From: CAYLJO01 sp964383905
GTDB lineage: Bacteria; Acidobacteriota; Blastocatellia; Pyrinomonadales; Pyrinomonadaceae
Direction of reading: 5' to 3'
Assembly: GCA_964383905.1 (NCBI GenBank)
Contig: CAYLJO010000055.1
Coordinates: 1-30,442 of the forward strand
Length of the DNA: 30,442 nt
This document shows, piece after piece, positions 7,271 through 15,318 of this stretch. Every line of letters starts with the position of its first letter. The stretch's first letter is position 1. The position numbers and the translations under genes were made by a program. The notes under the pieces were generated by a model. The model was given only the letters and a program-made list of their open reading frames with translations. It did no database searches and was not told the origin of the DNA.

Positions 7271-7678
7271 TTAATCGAGATCAACCGGTTTAACCAGGTA
7301 TTCGTTGCACCCGGCGGCGAACGCGAGCCTTTGACCATCAGCGCCGGCATGGCCGGAAAGAAAAACTATCGGCAGGCCCTCGAGCGGTGCCAGCTCACGC
7401 AGGCGGCGGGTGGCCGAAATCCCGTCGAGCCGGGGAAGACCGTTGTCCATCAGAACAAGACGGGGCCGCGTGCGCTCTGCCGTCTCAATAGCCTCCTCGC
7501 CGCTGCCGGCCTCCACCACGTTAAGGCCGCGCATCTCCAGTATCGTCCTGAGCATGAAGCGGGTGTCCTCGTGATCTTCCACCACTAACACGAGTCGCCC
7601 GGAGCCAGGCGCTCCTCTCACAAATCGGGGAGCGTCCGCCGAGTCATGTGATTTGCTAGTAAGCAATAAAGCAGCCAT
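7271..7678 (-). CDS. Single-domain response regulator (receiver only)
   Basis: Stand-alone receiver domain of 135 residues with no output domain, of the type that relays phosphate or acts by protein contact. The receiver features are complete: the acidic pair E34/D35 in VLVVEDHED, the phospho-acceptor D78 in LVLMDNGLPRLDG, the switch residue S108 in IVFLSGHAG and the conserved K130 in YLVKPVD. The first 25 residues are outside the domain. ATG 7678 is preferred; the frame continues to TTG 7747, but that extension is not receiver-like. It ends shortly after KPVDLD, without the usual last helix, which is slightly short. The cognate kinase may be the hybrid kinase at 8817-12584; this is proximity only. 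Confidence 0.85.
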   Translation of the reverse strand: MAALLLTSKSHDSADAPRFVRGAPGSGRLVLVVEDHEDTRFMLRTILEMRGLNVVEAGSGEEAIETAERTRPRLVLMDNGLPRLDGISATRRLRELAPLEGLPIVFLSGHAGADGQRLAFAAGCNEYLVKPVDLD

Positions 7679-8045
7679 GACGGGGAGAATCCTGAGGTGA
7701 CCGGCGGGCTTCGGGCGGGCCGCGCCCGGCTCTTGATAGGGGAACAAGAAAGAGCGCTGAAATATTAAAGGGTGAGCTTAAATCTTTACTCACCCTCCCC
7801 CCTGCCTGAGCCGCCCTTCGCTTAAGCTGCCCCAACAGCCCGATGAAAAATGGGTGGCGGCACTCTGAACTTCAATTCAGAAAATCACGCCACCAAAGTA
7901 CGATTAGCCATTTATATATCCCACGAAAACAAGGCTTTGCCTATAGGGAAGAAGAGAAGAACGGGTAGGGAGTTTCCCTATGCGGTTAAAAGGGCCGGTT
8001 ATTTAAGGCGTAGAATGTGAATAACGGCGGGGAGAGGAAGAGGAA
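7679..8045. other. Intergenic region upstream of the receiver gene
   Basis: No gene is supported in these 367 bases. Two inverted repeats are visible: GGGTGAG (7770-7776) with CTCACCC (7789-7795), and the compact TAGGGA-GTT-TCCCTA (7966-7980). The first lies near the alternative TTG start of the receiver gene. The second lies 65 bp beyond the 3' end of the NarL-type gene, but neither has a T-run in the right place for a clear terminator. Confidence 0.45.
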
Positions 8046-8714
8046 TCACATATCCTGCAGCCACCCTTTGAGGAGCGCAAAGCGCACGATGTCGATCCGG
8101 CTGTTGAGGCCCAGTTTCTTCATCGTGTTGGCTTTATGGGCTTCGACGGTCTTGACGCTGATATCCAGGCGCGCGGCGATCTCTTTGTTGCTGTAGCCCT
8201 GGGCGATGAAGCGCAGGATATCTGCTTCACGGTCACTCAAATCGCCCGCGGCTTCTGTGCTCGGTCCGGCCTGCCGGCTGGCGTAGCCGCTCATGACCTT
8301 GCCGGCGATGGCCGGGTCGAGGTAGCTGCCGCCATCGGCGATGGCGCGAATGGCCCGAACCAATTCGGTTGAGGCGCTCCGCTTGAGCAGGTAGCCCGAA
8401 GCGCCCGCGCGGAAGAGTTGTTGGAGGAAGCCTACGTCGGTGTGGCGCGTGAGCGCCAGGATTTTCAACTGCGGGGATAATTGCTTCAGTTTCTCCGTCG
8501 CCTTGAGCCCGTTCATCTCCGGCATCGAGATGTCCATGACGACGACATCGGGCGTCAGCTCTTGCGTCCGCCGGACGGCCATGCGGCCGTCGCTCGCCTC
8601 GCCGACCACCTCCATCCCGGGCTGCGCGTTGATGAGCGCCTTCAGACCTTCGCGCACCATCTCGTGGTCTTCGGCGAGGATGATGCGCAGCTTGCCCGTA
8701 GCTTGTTTACCCAT
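8046..8714 (-). CDS. NarL/FixJ-family response regulator (REC-LuxR HTH)
   Basis: Two-component response regulator of 222 residues. The N-terminal receiver domain has the acidic pair in ILAEDHEMV, phospho-acceptor D61 in VVVMDISMPEMNG, the switch Thr in ILALTRHTD and the conserved Lys in GYLLKRSA. The C-terminal LuxR-type helix-turn-helix is LSDREADILRFIAQGYSNKE then IAARLDISVKTVEAHKANTM. It lies 102 bp downstream of the HisKA_3 hybrid kinase on the same strand. HisKA_3 kinases typically pair with NarL-type regulators, so this is very likely the cognate regulator. ATG 8714 follows a G-rich site (CGGGGGCACGACA). DNA targets are not evident. Confidence 0.95.
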   Translation of the reverse strand: MGKQATGKLRIILAEDHEMVREGLKALINAQPGMEVVGEASDGRMAVRRTQELTPDVVVMDISMPEMNGLKATEKLKQLSPQLKILALTRHTDVGFLQQLFRAGASGYLLKRSASTELVRAIRAIADGGSYLDPAIAGKVMSGYASRQAGPSTEAAGDLSDREADILRFIAQGYSNKEIAARLDISVKTVEAHKANTMKKLGLNSRIDIVRFALLKGWLQDM

Positions 8715-8816
8715 TGTCGTGCCCCCGGTTGATGTCAGTGCGCGGCGCGTACCGGCGGTCCCGCAGCGGCGCCGGTGAGCCGCGGGCGGCGCTCATCTCA
8801 AGCGCCGCCCGCAAAA

Positions 8817-11800
8817 TTAAGTCACCTGTTTCCTTGAGCCGTCCTCATTTTCCGGCAAGCTCAACGGGATGCGCACGAAGGAGGTCGTACCTTTGCCCGG
8901 GATAGACTCTATCTCCAGCGTGCCGCCGACGAGCGCGGCCCGCTCGCGCATGTTGACGAGGCCCATCCCCTGACGCAGGGTGGCTTCATCGTTCGGGTCA
9001 AAACCCTTGCCGTTGTCTTCCACGATGAGCACGACATTATTATTTCGGCGCTCGAGAAGCACGTCTACGCGGCTCGCTTCGGCGTGCTTATAGATGTTGT
9101 TGAGCGCTTCCTGCGCGATGCGGTAGAAGCTGGTTTCGACCTCCGGCGCGAGGCGCCAGTTGCCGAGCCCGGCGGTGTGGTATTCGGCTTTGATGCCGAA
9201 GTGCTTCGACCACTCCTGCACGTAATTTTCGATGGCGGTGACGAAGCCGAACTCGTCGAGCGCGGCGGGCCGCATCTCCCACGCCAGAAAGTCAACGTCC
9301 TCGTCGAGCTGCCGGGCGATGGCCTGCGCCTGCTCGATCCGCCTGGCCATCTCCGCCTCATCCGCGCGATGCTCTTTCATCGATTCAAGGTTGAGCCGCA
9401 GCGCCGTCAACTGCTGGCCCAACAGGTCGTGCAGCTCGCGCGAGATGCGCAGGCGCTCGAGCTCCTGCGTGCTGACGACGCGACGCAGCAGATCTTTGAC
9501 CCGCCCCTCGGCGATGCGGCGCTCTGCGACCTCCGACTCCAGATTGCTCGTGCGCTCTTTAACCCGATCCTCCAGAAGCGAGCGCTCATGCTCCACGCGG
9601 CTCGTCATGTCTACCCGCTCTTGCTCGACCTGCCTCTGTTCGGTGAGGTCGCGCGTGATTTTGACGTAGCCGCGCAACCGGCCGCCGCCGCCGCGCAGGG
9701 GCGTCATCACGCCGGAGGCAAAGAAGCGCGAGCCGTCCTTGCGCACGTGCCAGCGGTTGTCATCCGCGCGCCCCTTGTTTTGCGCCTCCCTTATCTCTTC
9801 TTCGGGAACGCCGCGCCCGCGGTCTTCCGGCGTGAAGATGATCTCGCCGGTTTGGCCGACGGCCTCACTTTCGGTGTAGCCGAAAATCTTTTCCGCGCCC
9901 TTGTTCCAACTGATGATGCGGTTTTCCGGGTCGACGGAGAAGATGGCATAATCCTGTACCCCCTCGATGAGCAGTCGCAGGTGTTCCTCGGAATCGCGCA
10001 GAGTTTGCGCGGCGCGCTTGAGCTCGGTGATCTCGATAAAGGTCAGTACGACGCCGTCGATGCGGTCCTCCACCGTGCGGTAGGGCAGCAGGCGCGCGAT
10101 GTACCACCGGTTCTCGGCGCTGCGCACTTCACGCTTGATTGTTGTTAAGCTCAGCAGCACACGCCCGGCGTCTTCGGACAGGTTGTGATAGTCCAACTTG
10201 TGCGTGAGGTGGACGAGAGGGCGGCCGATGTCCGAAGGGATGATGTTGAAGAGCACCTCGACGCGCGGCGTATAGCGCTTGATGCGCAACTTGCGGTCGA
10301 GGAAGATCGTGCTCACGTCGGTCGCGGCCAGGAGGTTCTGCAAGTCGCTGTTGATGCGGCTGACTTCGTTGACCTTATCGTTCAATTCGCTGTTGACGGT
10401 CTGCAGCTCCTCGTTGAGCGATTGCAACTCCTCCTTGCTCGTCTCCAGCTCTTCGGTCGCGCTGTGCAACTCCTCGTTGATCGCCTGCAGTTCTTCGTTC
10501 GAGGCTTTCAACTCTTCGGTCGAAGTCTCGTACTGCTCGACGGTGGCCCGCAGGACGCTCTTCGTCCGCTGCAATTCGTCTTCGAGGTGACGCACCAGTT
10601 GGTCTATCCCGCCCCCTTCCGCGCCCGCGCGCGGCGGTGTGGTCGGCACCGGCGCGTCTGCGCCAGCGCCCTCGTCGAAGATCACCAACAGGTAATAGCG
10701 CGCCAATTCAGGGTGCCTGACGGGGCGCACAATGATCTTCACGAGCTGCGTCTCCCCGTCAACTTTGAAGCTCAGGCGCCGTGTCTCGTGCTCGTGCCCT
10801 TCCTGCGCCGCCGTAAAGAGCGCGGCACGTAAATCAAGCCGCAAGTCTGGATGAACAGCCTTGAGCAGACTGCGCGAAGGCTCGCCGCCCGCAAAGCGTA
10901 GGTAGCGGCCGGCATGATCCGAAAGGTGCACGATGTCATGGGCCTCGTTGACGAGCACGCTCGGCGGCGCGTATTGCTCGACCAGAATCTGGTGAATCTC
11001 GCCGTAAGAGAACGCCGGCTTTCTGGCCGGCGCCGCCGCGACCTCAGGCAATTTCACGTCCCACCTGCCGGGCAGAGGCATCGCGGGCACGTAAGGCGCG
11101 GCGGCCGAGACGGCGTTGCGGCGGAAGATGCGGTGCTTCTTGTCAACGGGCGCGAAGAGCTCCGGCTGGCTGTCGGCCGAATCCGACGTGCCGAGGAACA
11201 AAAATCCGTGGGGCCTAAGCGCGAAGTGAAAGATCTCGAGCACGCGATCCTGCGTTTGGCGGTTGAGGTAGATGAGCAGGTTTCGGCAGCTCACCAGGTC
11301 GAGGCGCGAGAAGGGCGGGTCGCGCAGGATGTTGTGCGGGGCGAAGAGCACCATCTCGCGGATCTCTTTCCTGACGCGGTAGTGCTGCCCCTCTTTGGTA
11401 AAGTAATGCTTCAGGCGTTCGGCCGGGACGTCCGCCGAAATCGCCTCGGGGTAGACGCCTTCACGCGCCTGCACGATCGATTCGTCGTCGATGTCGGTCG
11501 CGAAGATTTGAATGTTCAGCGCCTGGTCGAGCTTTTCGGCCTGCTCTTGCAGCAGGATGGCGAGAGAATAAGCCTCCTCGCCAGTGGCGCAGCCCGTCAC
11601 CCAGACCCTCACCTGGTCGCCGTCGCCCTTCTCCTCGAACAGCCTCGGCACAACTTCCTGCTCCAAAATGTCAAACGCCTCGGCATCGCGGAAGAAGTTG
11701 GTGACGGTGATGAGCATGTCGCGCTGAAGCTCCTCCACCTCCCGCAGGTGCTCGCGCATGAACTGAAGGTAGGCGCTGAGCTCGTTGACCTCGTTGACCT

Positions 11801-12584
11801 GCATGCGGCGCGTGATGCGGCGCAGGACTGTCGAGGGCTTGTAGTTATTGAAATCATGTCCGGTGCGGATGCGTACCAGCGTGAGGATCTCGCGCAACGC
11901 GTCCGCTTCCTCCCCGGCCGGCGGCTTCTCGGCTTCGGGCGGGATCTGGATTTTCTGCGAGGCCTGCCGGATGCCGATGAGCTTTTCAGGCATCTCGGCG
12001 ACGGGCAGAACGAAGTCCACCAGCCCGGCGTCGATGGCGTTGCGCGGCATCCCGTCGTACTCGGCCTCCTCGAGGTCTTGTGCTAAGGCGATGCCGCCCT
12101 CCTCCTTGATGCGCTTTAGTCCGAGCGTGCCGTCAGTGCCGGTCCCTGAAAGCACAAGTCCGACGGCGTGGATGTTGTAGGCTGCGCCGAGCGTGCGGAA
12201 GAAGAGGTCGATGGGCACGCGGGGGCCTTTCCGCGCCTCCGGCTCCTGAACCACAATGGAGCTGTCGGACATGACGAGATTCTTGGCCGGTGGGATCACG
12301 TAGACGTGGTTCGGCTCGACCTTGACGGACTCGACCACCTGTATCACGGGCATCCCGGTTTTACGCTGAAGCATCGCCGCTAGGTTGCTCTCATGCTCCG
12401 GCGAAAGGTGCAGGATCACGACGAAAGCCATCCCGCTATCGCCGGGCATCGACTCGAAGAACCGCTCCAGCGCCGTGATCCCGCCCGCGGACGCGCCGAT
12501 GCCGACGACAAAAAAATCATGACTATTTCCCCGCTTCGGACGCTTCGGGCGGGAGCGCCCGCCGCGCTCGGATGCCTCGCTCAT
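8817..12584 (-). CDS. CheB-CheR-PAS-PAS-HisKA_3 hybrid sensor kinase
   Basis: Large soluble fusion of 1255 residues. Residues 23-205 are a CheB-type methylesterase domain without a receiver; nucleophile S32 (GASAGG), H59 (ILHLSPEHE) and D151 (GTGTDGTLGL) form a plausible triad. Residues 225-490 are a CheR-type methyltransferase with the SAM-binding motif VWVTGCATGEEAYSLAI (327-343) and SCRNLLIYLN (432-441). Residues 660-755 form a long coiled coil of repeated EEL units. PAS-like domains follow at about 755-855 and 867-985. The kinase is HisKA_3 with phospho-acceptor H1052 (ISRELHDLLGQ) and an HATPase with N-box ALNNIYKHAEA, EDNGKGF and GMGLVNMRERA. No membrane segment is seen. GGGGGGA lies about 10 bp before the ATG. 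The NarL-type regulator downstream is the likely partner. The methylation substrate is unknown. Confidence 0.95.
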   Translation of the reverse strand: MSEASERGGRSRPKRPKRGNSHDFFVVGIGASAGGITALERFFESMPGDSGMAFVVILHLSPEHESNLAAMLQRKTGMPVIQVVESVKVEPNHVYVIPPAKNLVMSDSSIVVQEPEARKGPRVPIDLFFRTLGAAYNIHAVGLVLSGTGTDGTLGLKRIKEEGGIALAQDLEEAEYDGMPRNAIDAGLVDFVLPVAEMPEKLIGIRQASQKIQIPPEAEKPPAGEEADALREILTLVRIRTGHDFNNYKPSTVLRRITRRMQVNEVNELSAYLQFMREHLREVEELQRDMLITVTNFFRDAEAFDILEQEVVPRLFEEKGDGDQVRVWVTGCATGEEAYSLAILLQEQAEKLDQALNIQIFATDIDDESIVQAREGVYPEAISADVPAERLKHYFTKEGQHYRVRKEIREMVLFAPHNILRDPPFSRLDLVSCRNLLIYLNRQTQDRVLEIFHFALRPHGFLFLGTSDSADSQPELFAPVDKKHRIFRRNAVSAAAPYVPAMPLPGRWDVKLPEVAAAPARKPAFSYGEIHQILVEQYAPPSVLVNEAHDIVHLSDHAGRYLRFAGGEPSRSLLKAVHPDLRLDLRAALFTAAQEGHEHETRRLSFKVDGETQLVKIIVRPVRHPELARYYLLVIFDEGAGADAPVPTTPPRAGAEGGGIDQLVRHLEDELQRTKSVLRATVEQYETSTEELKASNEELQAINEELHSATEELETSKEELQSLNEELQTVNSELNDKVNEVSRINSDLQNLLAATDVSTIFLDRKLRIKRYTPRVEVLFNIIPSDIGRPLVHLTHKLDYHNLSEDAGRVLLSLTTIKREVRSAENRWYIARLLPYRTVEDRIDGVVLTFIEITELKRAAQTLRDSEEHLRLLIEGVQDYAIFSVDPENRIISWNKGAEKIFGYTESEAVGQTGEIIFTPEDRGRGVPEEEIREAQNKGRADDNRWHVRKDGSRFFASGVMTPLRGGGGRLRGYVKITRDLTEQRQVEQERVDMTSRVEHERSLLEDRVKERTSNLESEVAERRIAEGRVKDLLRRVVSTQELERLRISRELHDLLGQQLTALRLNLESMKEHRADEAEMARRIEQAQAIARQLDEDVDFLAWEMRPAALDEFGFVTAIENYVQEWSKHFGIKAEYHTAGLGNWRLAPEVETSFYRIAQEALNNIYKHAEASRVDVLLERRNNNVVLIVEDNGKGFDPNDEATLRQGMGLVNMRERAALVGGTLEIESIPGKGTTSFVRIPLSLPENEDGSRKQVT

Positions 12585-12937
12585 CCTCTTAATCCCCCCT
12601 CCCGGGCCGGCCGCGCTCGATCAATGCTGATCTGAAAGAGTCGGCGCTCACATGCTGACTGTTGAAAGAGTTCCTCGCGGAACAGGATGCCGGGCGGCTT
12701 GTGTGTGTCAGAGTATAAGCCAAACTCACGCCCCGCGTATAGCGAGAATGATTCGGCTGACTGATGAGGGTTGCAGAAATTCACCCGCCGGGCTATCGTA
12801 TGCCGATCAGCTTTCCTTCGCCATCTGGGTGGGGCGCAAAAGCGGGCGTTCCCGGCGCGGCGGAAAGAACACCGGTTTAAGCTGCGCCGTCATTCTTTCA
12901 CCTTTCCGCCTTCATCCTTTCTTTTAAGGAGCATGGA
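12585..12937. other. Intergenic region between divergent kinase and cheB-like genes
   Basis: These 353 bases separate divergent genes and should hold promoters for both, but no clear -35/-10 pair was found. Near 12624 and 12651 there is an imperfect direct repeat, GCTGATCTGAAAGAGT and GCTGACTGTTGAAAGAGT. The right end (12889-12930) is a pyrimidine tract with 7-bp periodicity, followed by AAGGAG at 12926-12931. Short ORFs here look like chance ones. Confidence 0.45.
12889..12930. repeat. 7-bp tandem pyrimidine tract (TCATCCT-like)
   Basis: The tract reads in 7-bp steps as CATTCTT, TCACCTT, TCCGCCT, TCATCCT, TTCTTTT. GGCGGAAAG at 12859-12867 is the perfect complement of CTTTCCGCC at 12902-12910, so a partial hairpin is possible. 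It lies directly upstream of the ribosome binding site of the CheB-like gene. Confidence 0.5.
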
Positions 12938-13492
12938 ATGCCCGAAAAAGATATCATCGTGATCGGGGCCTCGGCCGGCGGCATAGAGGCAGAGATCGCG
13001 CCTCTGCTGGTGCGCCTGACGGGTACGCCGGTTGAGGAGGAAGGAGCCGTTCAAGTGCCGGAGGAGATGGAGATTGAGGTCAGAATAGCCAAGGAAGAAA
13101 AGGCGATTGACGCCGGCGTCCAGCAGTTGGGCGAGCCGTCTTCCTACGCGTGCCCGGAATGCCACGGCGTGCTCTTGCAGTTGAAAGAGGGAGGGTATCT
13201 CCGCTTCCGGTGCCACACCGGTCACGCTTATTCGGTCGAGAGCCTTCTGTCGGAGGTCACCGAAAAGATCGAGGATGCGCTCTGGAACGCGATCCGGACG
13301 CTCGAAGAGAACGTACTGCTGATGCGCCACCTGGCCCGGCACGTGCGCGAAGGTAATAACGGCGGCGACGCCGAGCAATTTCTGAAAAGAGCCCGGGAGG
13401 CAGAGCGGCGGGCCGATCTGGTGAGACAGGCGGCGATGGATTATGAACTGACCGGCGAAAATAGACTCGGAGAAGGGATCAACGAGGGATAA
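12938..13492 (+). pseudogene. Internally deleted CheB-type protein (catalytic core missing)
   Basis: An open frame of 184 residues that begins like a CheB methylesterase (DIIVIGASAGGIEA, 5-18, with the nucleophile Ser12) and then jumps at residue 19 to sequence matching the end of a CheB domain (EIAPLLVRL). Against the intact CheB domain in the neighbouring kinase, roughly 160 residues are absent, including the His and Asp of the triad. The C-terminal part continues normally for this CheB subtype: an acidic linker, a zinc-ribbon-like set C72-x2-C75 and C92-H93-x2-H96 (CPEC, RCHTGH), and a helical tail. The frame is preserved and AAGGAG precedes ATG 12938, so a shortened protein could still be made. 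Either a remnant or a re-purposed zinc-ribbon protein; an assembly error is also possible. Confidence 0.75.
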
Positions 13493-13557
13493 ATTTCCAT
13501 GCGATTAACGTCGCATCAGATTTCCTTTTCATCTTGAGTGTGCTTGTCAATGAAGTA

Positions 13558-13580
13558 TGAACCGCAGAGGAAAAGCTTTA
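13558..13580. repeat. Dispersed TGAACCGCAGAGG repeat, copy 2 (short)
   Basis: TGAACCGCAGAGGAAAAGCT matches the ends of the copy at 5217-5255 with the middle units missing. It lies in the dut leader. The dut reading frame happens to be open through it, which argues for the later ATG as the true start. Confidence 0.6.
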
Positions 13581-13618
13581 ACGCATTTAAATTTGATGGT
13601 AGCGGCTCCCGGCAGCCT

Positions 13619-14056
13619 ATGACCCGATCATTTGACACCTTACGCTTCAAAAGGGTCGATCCCAATGCCATACTCCCAACGCGTGGCACCCCTTCATCCG
13701 CCGGTCTGGACATTTACTGCGCTGATGACCTGAGGATCGAGGCGAGGGGTCGAATTGTTGCGCGCACCGGCTTAGCAGTGGCCATCCCTGAAGGTTTCTA
13801 TGGACGAGTGGCCCCGCGCTCAGGGCTCGCCGCCAATAAAGGGCTTGATGTTCTGGCGGGTGTGATTGATGCCGATTATCGTGGGGAAATCAATTGCATC
13901 CTGTATAACACTAGCGGTGAGGTGATCGTGCTGCCCAGAGGGAGCAAGATCTGCCAGCTCATCATCGAGAAGATTATTACACCAACACCGGCCTGGGCCG
14001 AGGATCTGGAAAATACCCACCGAGGCGCCGGAGGCTTTGGCTCAACAGGAGCTTAA
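13619..14056 (+). CDS. dut: Deoxyuridine 5'-triphosphate nucleotidohydrolase (dUTPase)
   Basis: Trimeric dUTPase that hydrolyses dUTP to dUMP and pyrophosphate, keeping uracil out of DNA and supplying thymidylate synthase. All five family motifs are present in the 145 residues: AGLDIYCADD (28-37), GRVAPRSGLA (62-71), GVIDADYRGEINC (81-93, catalytic Asp85), PRGSKICQLI (106-115) and the glycine-rich RGAGGFGSTG at the C-terminus. ATG 13619 is chosen because the length then matches the family and because the frame further upstream reads through a dispersed repeat. The ribosome binding site is weak. It complements Dcd encoded at 3667-4233, which produces dUTP; the two are not in one operon. Confidence 0.95.
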   Translation: MTRSFDTLRFKRVDPNAILPTRGTPSSAGLDIYCADDLRIEARGRIVARTGLAVAIPEGFYGRVAPRSGLAANKGLDVLAGVIDADYRGEINCILYNTSGEVIVLPRGSKICQLIIEKIITPTPAWAEDLENTHRGAGGFGSTGA

Positions 14057-14177
14057 GCGCCACCGATAGTAGCCATACATTGGAATTGTAACCTGCTCAA
14101 TCCGTTCCCTTTGTTGCTCGGATGCAGCAAATCGCTTGCAACTTTGCTGCCAAATGGTGCATCATAGCTATGTTAAC

Positions 14178-14210
<33 letters not shown>

Positions 14211-14354
14211 GCGCCTCGATTATTGGCGGCGGCGTTTGGATGGTTCGAGAGCAGGCTCGTTTCAACTTTCAGAAGCCGCTCGTCAGAGCATCCGAACTGA
14301 GCTTCGCTGCCACCGTAAGTCCGAAGCACCTTTGATTCGAAGCTTCTCTAGATA

Positions 14355-14374
14355 CTCCTTATCAGAAGGAGAGG
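14355..14374 (+). promoter_or_regulatory. Shine-Dalgarno sequestering hairpin before RRM gene
   Basis: CTCCTT (14355-14360) is perfectly complementary to AAGGAG (14366-14371) across the 5-nt loop ATCAG. AAGGAG is the only strong ribosome binding site before ATG 14388, though the spacing (about 13-16 nt) is long. Such a hairpin could make translation temperature- or factor-dependent; this is inferred. Confidence 0.4.
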
Positions 14375-14387
14375 TACATCTACAATC

Positions 14388-14771
14388 ATGTCTATGAAAC
14401 TTTACGTCGGCAATCTCGCGTTCCAGACTTCCAGCGATGATTTGCAACAATTATTCTCGCAAGCTGGGACGGTCGAGTCGGCGATGGTCGTCGAAGACCG
14501 CGAGACGGGCCGTTCGCGCGGCTTCGGCTTTGTCGAAATGTCTTCCAAAGAGGAGGGCGAGGCAGCCATCGCGCAATTCAATGGCAAAGAGATCAATGGT
14601 CGTAACCTGAACGTGAATGAAGCTCGACCGCGCGAAAATCGCGGCCCCGGTGGCGGCGGCCGCGGCGGCAATCGCGGGGGAGGCGGCGGCCGCGGCGGCT
14701 ACGGCGGCAATCGCGGGGGTGGACGCAGCAACAACTACGGTGGCGGCGGCGACCGCACGCCTCGCTGGTAA
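14388..14771 (+). CDS. RRM-domain RNA-binding protein with Gly/Arg-rich tail
   Basis: Small RNA-binding protein of 127 residues with one RNA recognition motif. RNP-2 is LYVGNL (5-10) and RNP-1 is RGFGFVEM (44-51), both with the aromatic residues used for RNA stacking. The C-terminal ~45 residues are a Gly-Arg-rich tail (repeats of GGRGG, GGNRGG, GGYGG), as in cyanobacterial Rbp and eukaryotic-type glycine-rich RNA-binding proteins. Bacterial relatives are often cold-induced and may act as RNA chaperones; here this is inferred from the family and the structured leader. ATG 14388 is set by the RRM N-terminus. A strong intrinsic terminator follows at 14810-14849, so the gene is probably monocistronic. 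Confidence 0.93.
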   Translation: MSMKLYVGNLAFQTSSDDLQQLFSQAGTVESAMVVEDRETGRSRGFGFVEMSSKEEGEAAIAQFNGKEINGRNLNVNEARPRENRGPGGGGRGGNRGGGGGRGGYGGNRGGGRSNNYGGGGDRTPRW

Positions 14772-14809
14772 GCCACGCAGGGCAAACCGGCGACACTTTA
14801 CTCAAAAGC

Positions 14810-14849
14810 GCCCCCGGCAATAACAGCTTGCGCCGGGGGCTTTAATTTT
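14810..14849 (+). terminator. Rho-independent terminator after RRM gene
   Basis: GCCCCCGGC (14810-14818) pairs perfectly with GCCGGGGGC (14832-14840), followed by TTTAATTTT. The stem begins 39 bp after the RRM stop codon. Confidence 0.85.
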
Positions 14850-14891
14850 GCCCCGAGCATAATTCGGACGAGTGGGTGGAAGAGGGCGATG

Positions 14892-14930
14892 TGAATCGCA
14901 CAGGACGCAGAGGGAAAAGCTTTCTTGAAT
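14892..14930. repeat. Dispersed TGAACCGCAGAGG repeat, copy 3
   Basis: TGAATCGCACAGGACGCAGA and following bases end in GGGAAAAGCTTTCTTGAAT, matching the copy at 5217-5266 at both ends with fewer 9-bp units. It lies between the RRM terminator and infA. Confidence 0.6.
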
Positions 14931-14987
14931 GGAGAGTCAATAGTAAGCAGCCCCTGGGCGCAGTTTGGTTAGCGAAGGAGAGAGTTA

Positions 14988-15209
14988 TTGTCTAAAGAAG
15001 ATTCGATCCCGGCCGAGGGCCTGATTATAGATAAGCAGCCCAACGCATTTTTCAAGGTCCGCCTTGACGGCAGTGACCATGTCGTGTTGGCACAGGTCTC
15101 CGGCAAGATGCGCAAGAATCGCATACGGATCCTTGTGGGCGACCGCGTGAGCGTCGAGATGTCGCCGTACGATTTGTCGAGGGGCCGTATTACTTACAGG
15201 TATAAGTAA
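14988..15209 (+). CDS. infA: Translation initiation factor IF-1
   Basis: IF-1 binds the A site of the 30S subunit and works with IF-2 and IF-3. The 73-residue product matches the family length and its single OB fold. Signatures are SKEDSIPAEGLIID at the start, FKVRLDGSDHVVLAQVSGKM in the middle and VGDRVSVEMSPYDLSRGRIT at the end. It begins with TTG at 14988, supported by GAAGGAG 7 bp upstream and by the expected N-terminus. In many bacteria infA is in the spc ribosomal-protein operon; here it stands alone, so it may be a second copy or a relocated gene. A palindromic element follows its stop codon. Confidence 0.9.
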   Translation: MSKEDSIPAEGLIIDKQPNAFFKVRLDGSDHVVLAQVSGKMRKNRIRILVGDRVSVEMSPYDLSRGRITYRYK

Positions 15210-15218
15210 GTCAATAAC

Positions 15219-15300
15219 AGTCTGAAGGTCTGGAGTCGAATACAAGAACCGCCGGCTGATTTTTGACCTCGAGACTCACGACACCAGACTCCAGACTTTT
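15219..15300. repeat. Palindromic heptamer element, AGTCTGG family, copy 1
   Basis: The left arm AGTCTGAAGGTCTGGAGTCG (15219-15238) is complementary, with small offsets, to CGACACCAGACTCCAGACTT (15279-15298). The arms are made of AGTCTGG-type 7-bp units. The middle contains TTTTTGACCTCGAGACT, similar to the ACTTTTGACT core of the copies at 25735 and 28396. It lies just after infA and before the zinc-ribbon gene. Confidence 0.7.
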
Positions 15301-15318
15301 AAAATGGGAGGGGACCCT

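Noticed and set aside
9084..10148. Open frame of 354 codons on the plus strand
   Set aside because: It lies wholly opposite the PAS and kinase regions of the hybrid sensor kinase, which have clear conserved motifs. Its composition (Leu/Val/Arg/Asp-rich, no domain) is that of a GC-rich antisense shadow.
10914..12086. Open frame of 390 codons on the plus strand
   Set aside because: Same reason: complement of the CheB and CheR coding region, with no recognisable domain, start signal or repeat pattern.
12679..12712. GGAACA...GTCAGA as an ECF promoter in the cheB-like upstream region
   Set aside because: The spacing is 22 bp, outside the 15-17 bp usual for this promoter class and unlike the two sites at 607 and 1566.
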